DNA of 54,945 bases. Source: Psychrobacter sp. NZS113. GTDB lineage: Bacteria; Pseudomonadota; Gammaproteobacteria; Pseudomonadales; Moraxellaceae. The translations under genes were made by a program, and so were the position numbers. The stretch is taken from the NCBI RefSeq assembly GCF_015864825.1, contig NZ_JADYWL010000011.1:1-54945 (forward strand), read 5' to 3'. A model generated the notes under the pieces. It had not been told where the DNA came from and searched no databases. It saw only the letters and a program-made list of their open reading frames with translations. Below, one piece after another: positions 52,289-54,945 of the stretch (positions are counted from its first letter, which is position 1; each line of letters starts with the position of its first letter).

Positions 52289-53062
52289 CTATCCTGCGGT
52301 CCATCCACCATCTATTAACAATGAAGTACCTGTTATCATGGCGGCAGCATCTGATGCCAAAAATACAGTTGCTCCCATAATATCCTCTACTTCGGCCACT
52401 CTGCCTAAATGAATTTTATTCATAATCCATTGGCTTTTGTCAGCGTCAGCAAACGTTGCTGCACTCAAGGCTGTCCTTACAAATGTTGGACAGATGGTAT
52501 TAATGCGAATGCCATGCTTTCCCCACTCTATTGCCATGGCCTTGGTATAACCCTCAACAGCATGCTTAGTTGCACAGTACACGGCACGATCTGGCCCACC
52601 GACATGCCCCATTTGTGAGGAGACATTGATAAGGCTACCAACTTTATTGGCATGAATGAGTTTCTTTGCTGCCGCTTGCATCAAAAAATAAGAGGCGCGC
52701 AGATTAATATCAGTCACATCATCAAAATCATTAGGTTCAGTCTCCAGTGCAGGTGTATGTTTGGCCATACCTGCACTGTTGACCACAATATCAAAAGCTT
52801 CTGTATTAGAGAGGTTTTCAAATAAATGACGAACAGAGGCGACATCGGTCACATCTAGTTTTAAGGCGTTGGACTTTAAACCTTTATCTGCCATTAGTGT
52901 CACCACAGCTTGCAACTTATCGGAGGAGCGCGCCGCTAATGTGACGTCTGCACCTGCTTCAGCCAATGCAACAGCACACCCTAACCCAATACCAGATGAG
53001 GCTCCAGTCACTAATGCACGCTTTCCTGTCAGATTAAATGAGGGTGTTGTTGGTAATTGCAT
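52289..53062 (-). CDS. Short-chain dehydrogenase/reductase
   Basis: 257 residues, classical SDR: the cofactor motif TGASSGIG (19-26) with AARSSDK after the second strand, NSAG (95-98), catalytic Ser148/149, Tyr162 and Lys166 (YCATK), and the end GTSLLIDGGWTAG. It most resembles gluconate 5-dehydrogenase/3-oxoacyl-reductase-like members and would oxidise a secondary alcohol or reduce a ketone. It lies 66 bp after the HisD-like gene. The pairing of HisD-like and SDR enzymes is also seen in dihydroxypropanesulfonate catabolism (HpsN with HpsO). Confidence 0.85.
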   Translation of the reverse strand: MQLPTTPSFNLTGKRALVTGASSGIGLGCAVALAEAGADVTLAARSSDKLQAVVTLMADKGLKSNALKLDVTDVASVRHLFENLSNTEAFDIVVNSAGMAKHTPALETEPNDFDDVTDINLRASYFLMQAAAKKLIHANKVGSLINVSSQMGHVGGPDRAVYCATKHAVEGYTKAMAIEWGKHGIRINTICPTFVRTALSAATFADADKSQWIMNKIHLGRVAEVEDIMGATVFLASDAAAMITGTSLLIDGGWTAG

Positions 53063-53128
53063 AAGTCTTTATCTTCTCTAATTTAAATGTGTGATATCCA
53101 ATAGATATGATTGAATGATAATGCTGGC

Positions 53129-54442
53129 TTAGTCAGCAGCTGTACCATAAGGTACTTCTTGATGACCATAACGGCGTACACGCACATTACACTGTTCAGC
53201 ATGACCGACAAAACCTTCTAACATGCATAAGCGCGACCCATAACGTCCAATCTTGGCAGCGGCCTCATCCGTAGTGATTTTTTGGTATGAGTGTGTTTTT
53301 AAATATTTTCCTACCCACAATCCACCGGTATAACGGCCTGCTTTTTTGGTGGGTAAAGTGTGATTGGTACCGATGACTTTATCACCATTAGAAACATTGG
53401 TACGAGGACCTAAAAATAACGCCCCATAACAAGTCATATGTTCTAAGAACCAATCATCTCGATCTGTCATCACTTGCACGTGTTCTGATGCATAGTCATT
53501 GGCAACTTCTAGCATTTCTTCATAGGTGTCACAAACAATGATTTCACCATAATCTTCCCAACTCACCGATGCTGTATCGGCCGTTGGCAATACTTTCAGT
53601 AGACGCTCGATTTCGCTCATGGTGTCTTCAGCCAGTTGCTGTGATGTCGTTAGCAGTACAGCAGGTGAGTTATAGCCGTGCTCTGCTTGACCTAGCAAAT
53701 CTGTAGCACAAATCTCGCCATCAACCGTATCATCCGCAATGACCATTGTTTCAGTAGGTCCTGCAAATAAATCAATTCCCACACGACCAAATAACTGACG
53801 TTTTGCCTCAGCGACAAAAGCATTACCAGGGCCAACCAACATATGCACAGGTTCGATGGTTTCTGTACCTAATGCCATTGCTCCAACAGCTTGAATACCA
53901 CCCAACACATAAATTTCATGCGCGCCGCCCAGGTGCATAGCAGCAATCACGGCAGGGTTCGGCTTGCCTTTAAACGGTGGTGTACAAGCAACAATACGAG
54001 GTACACCAGCGACCGAAGCTGTAGCAACAGACATATGTGCTGATGCGACCATCGGAAACTTACCACCTGGGATATAGCAACCTGCCGACTGAACAGGAAT
54101 ATTTTTGTGACCCAAAATAACCCCAGGCATGGTTTCAATTTCAATGTCTTGCATCGAGTCGCGCTGAGCTTGGGCGAAATTACGTACCTGAGCTTGAGCA
54201 AATTTGATGTCTTCTAAATCACGAGGCGAAACTTGCGCAATTAGCTCATCAATCTCTTGTTGGTTTAAGCGAAATGCTTGTGGAGAATAATTATCGAATT
54301 TCTCTGACAGCTCACGTATGGCAGTGTCACCACGCTTTTCGATATCTGCTAATGTGTTCTCAACAACTTGACGCACCTTTGCATCATCTTGGCTACGTTG
54401 TGCTTCAGGCTTGCCTTTTTTTAAATATGTAATCACATCCAT
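53129..54442 (-). CDS. Histidinol dehydrogenase-family enzyme, HpsN-like
   Basis: 437 residues of the HisD fold with zinc-site segments [35 protein letters not shown] and EGFVGHAEQ, and [16 protein letters not shown] with [14 protein letters not shown]. The N-terminal part ([20 protein letters not shown], then [13 protein letters not shown]) and the YTGGLWVGK stretch match, from memory, the sulfopropanediol 3-dehydrogenase (HpsN) branch rather than biosynthetic HisD. Such enzymes oxidise a primary alcohol to a carboxylate in two NAD+ steps. First gene of the nine-gene operon, and no other histidine-biosynthesis gene is near, which argues against a housekeeping HisD. Confidence 0.82.
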   Translation of the reverse strand: MDVITYLKKGKPEAQRSQDDAKVRQVVENTLADIEKRGDTAIRELSEKFDNYSPQAFRLNQQEIDELIAQVSPRDLEDIKFAQAQVRNFAQAQRDSMQDIEIETMPGVILGHKNIPVQSAGCYIPGGKFPMVASAHMSVATASVAGVPRIVACTPPFKGKPNPAVIAAMHLGGAHEIYVLGGIQAVGAMALGTETIEPVHMLVGPGNAFVAEAKRQLFGRVGIDLFAGPTETMVIADDTVDGEICATDLLGQAEHGYNSPAVLLTTSQQLAEDTMSEIERLLKVLPTADTASVSWEDYGEIIVCDTYEEMLEVANDYASEHVQVMTDRDDWFLEHMTCYGALFLGPRTNVSNGDKVIGTNHTLPTKKAGRYTGGLWVGKYLKTHSYQKITTDEAAAKIGRYGSRLCMLEGFVGHAEQCNVRVRRYGHQEVPYGTAAD

Positions 54443-54512
54443 GTCCTCGTTTATGCTTATTTAGCATGTTTTTTGGTAGATAAAAAAATTGGCTTTCTTA
54501 CATCATGTTATT

Positions 54513-54529
54513 AATGGTATGAAACCATT
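54513..54529. promoter_or_regulatory. Candidate LacI operator before the catabolic operon
   Basis: AATGGTATGAAACCATT: 6-bp inverted arms around 5 bp, 71 bp upstream of the HisD-like start. Confidence 0.45.
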
Positions 54530-54715
54530 CACGCATCATATTTATAATGCATACGAATTTATCATTAAAACCCTTATGCTGATACTTATCTAAATACATT
54601 GAAAATGCTAATAATAACCTTTAAATAAAGCGTATAAAATAAACATTGTTAATCTAAAAACCTACTGATTATAAATATATATTAGCGCGATACGACCAAT
54701 AATACAACATTTTAT

Positions 54716-54729
54716 TGAATTCGAATTCA
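54716..54729. promoter_or_regulatory. 14-bp perfect palindrome upstream of the catabolic operon
   Basis: TGAATTCGAATTCA stands in AT-rich DNA 274 bp before the HisD-like gene. It could be a second operator. The remaining 54443-54945 stretch has no gene. Confidence 0.35.
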
Positions 54730-54873
54730 TTAATTTTTATACGTCTGTTAAAGGGCTTTAATGTGAGATATTTGATGCTTAACTTTACGAATATTTGACA
54801 GTCGTGCCACTCTTTAACATAAAATATAAAAGTCGATAAGAACGAGCATCACATTATTCATGTTATAAAACGC

Positions 54874-54897
54874 AAAAAAAGCCACCTCAGTGACTTT
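54874..54897 (-). terminator. Terminator of a minus-strand gene beyond the window
   Basis: On the minus strand AAAGTCAC-TGAG-GTGGCTTT forms an 8-bp stem with one G-U pair, followed by T-rich sequence (A-run from 54874 on plus). It implies a leftward gene ending just outside the window. Confidence 0.65.
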
Positions 54898-54945
54898 CTT
54901 TACTTAAAAATTTATAGGCAAAAGCTAACCGTTAAACACATATTT

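Noticed and set aside
53129..54442. Biosynthetic histidinol dehydrogenase (hisD)
   Set aside because: No other his genes are nearby, the operon is catabolic, and sequence landmarks fit the HpsN-like branch better.

Overview
The window looks like a chromosomal segment of a Moraxellaceae bacterium, most likely Psychrobacter. The support is indirect: slightly AT-rich DNA, a BapA-type adhesin beside an OmpA lipoprotein, the general style of the proteins, and intergenic TATAGTC-ended repeats of a kind I associate with this genus. No rRNA or other phylogenetic marker is present, so the genus is an inference. I see about 41 protein genes (one cut by the window edge), one tRNA-Gly, one gene fragment, one possible further gene remnant and no CRISPR array.

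Layout. (1) 1-3922, minus: N-terminal part of a giant repeat adhesin preceded by an OmpA-like lipoprotein, followed by about 1.3 kb without a gene. (2) 5191-11573: iron module with a peptide/siderophore-exporter-type ABC protein, a PepSY membrane protein and a TonB-dependent siderophore receptor behind a Fur box. The receptor's 3' end and its terminator are duplicated in tandem. (3) 11597-14322: cupin, tandem universal stress protein, DUF2058 protein. (4) 14693-25357: a DoxX-like protein; a six-gene operon (TVP38/flavin disulfide reductase fusion, YnjBCD-type ABC transporter, CDP-alcohol phosphatidyltransferase, sterol-desaturase-type hydroxylase); then an AhpD-like gene and a FrnE/DsbA-like gene next to a TetR regulator. 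The same 16-bp dyad lies upstream of doxX, ahpD and tetR, which suggests a small redox or electrophile regulon. (5) 25690-37622: a guanidino-compound cluster (aldehyde dehydrogenase, YjiH transporter, Dld-type dehydrogenase, AruI-like 2-ketoarginine decarboxylase, metallo-beta-lactamase-fold hydrolase, nitrilase-family amidase, NCS1 permease, GbuA-like guanidinobutyrase) with a divergent LysR gene. (6) 37631-42061: K+/H+ antiporter, GlpM, 2-oxo acid decarboxylase. (7) 42306-45358: tRNA-Gly(GCC) followed by a small integrase element (XRE repressor, excisionase-like protein, tyrosine integrase, two small unknown genes) with visible operators and heptamer repeats. (8) 45709-54442, minus: a nine-gene catabolic operon (HpsN-like HisD-family dehydrogenase, SDR, LacI regulator, cupin, alpha/beta hydrolase, RraA-like protein, three SnoaL-fold proteins) ending in a clear terminator.

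How the genes work together. The guanidino cluster can be read as 2-ketoarginine to 4-guanidinobutyraldehyde to 4-guanidinobutyrate to GABA plus urea. It has no aminotransferase to make 2-ketoarginine and carries three unexplained enzymes (Dld-like, MBL-fold, nitrilase-like). The SnoaL/HisD/RraA operon matches no pathway I can name and is the best candidate here for an undescribed catabolic system.
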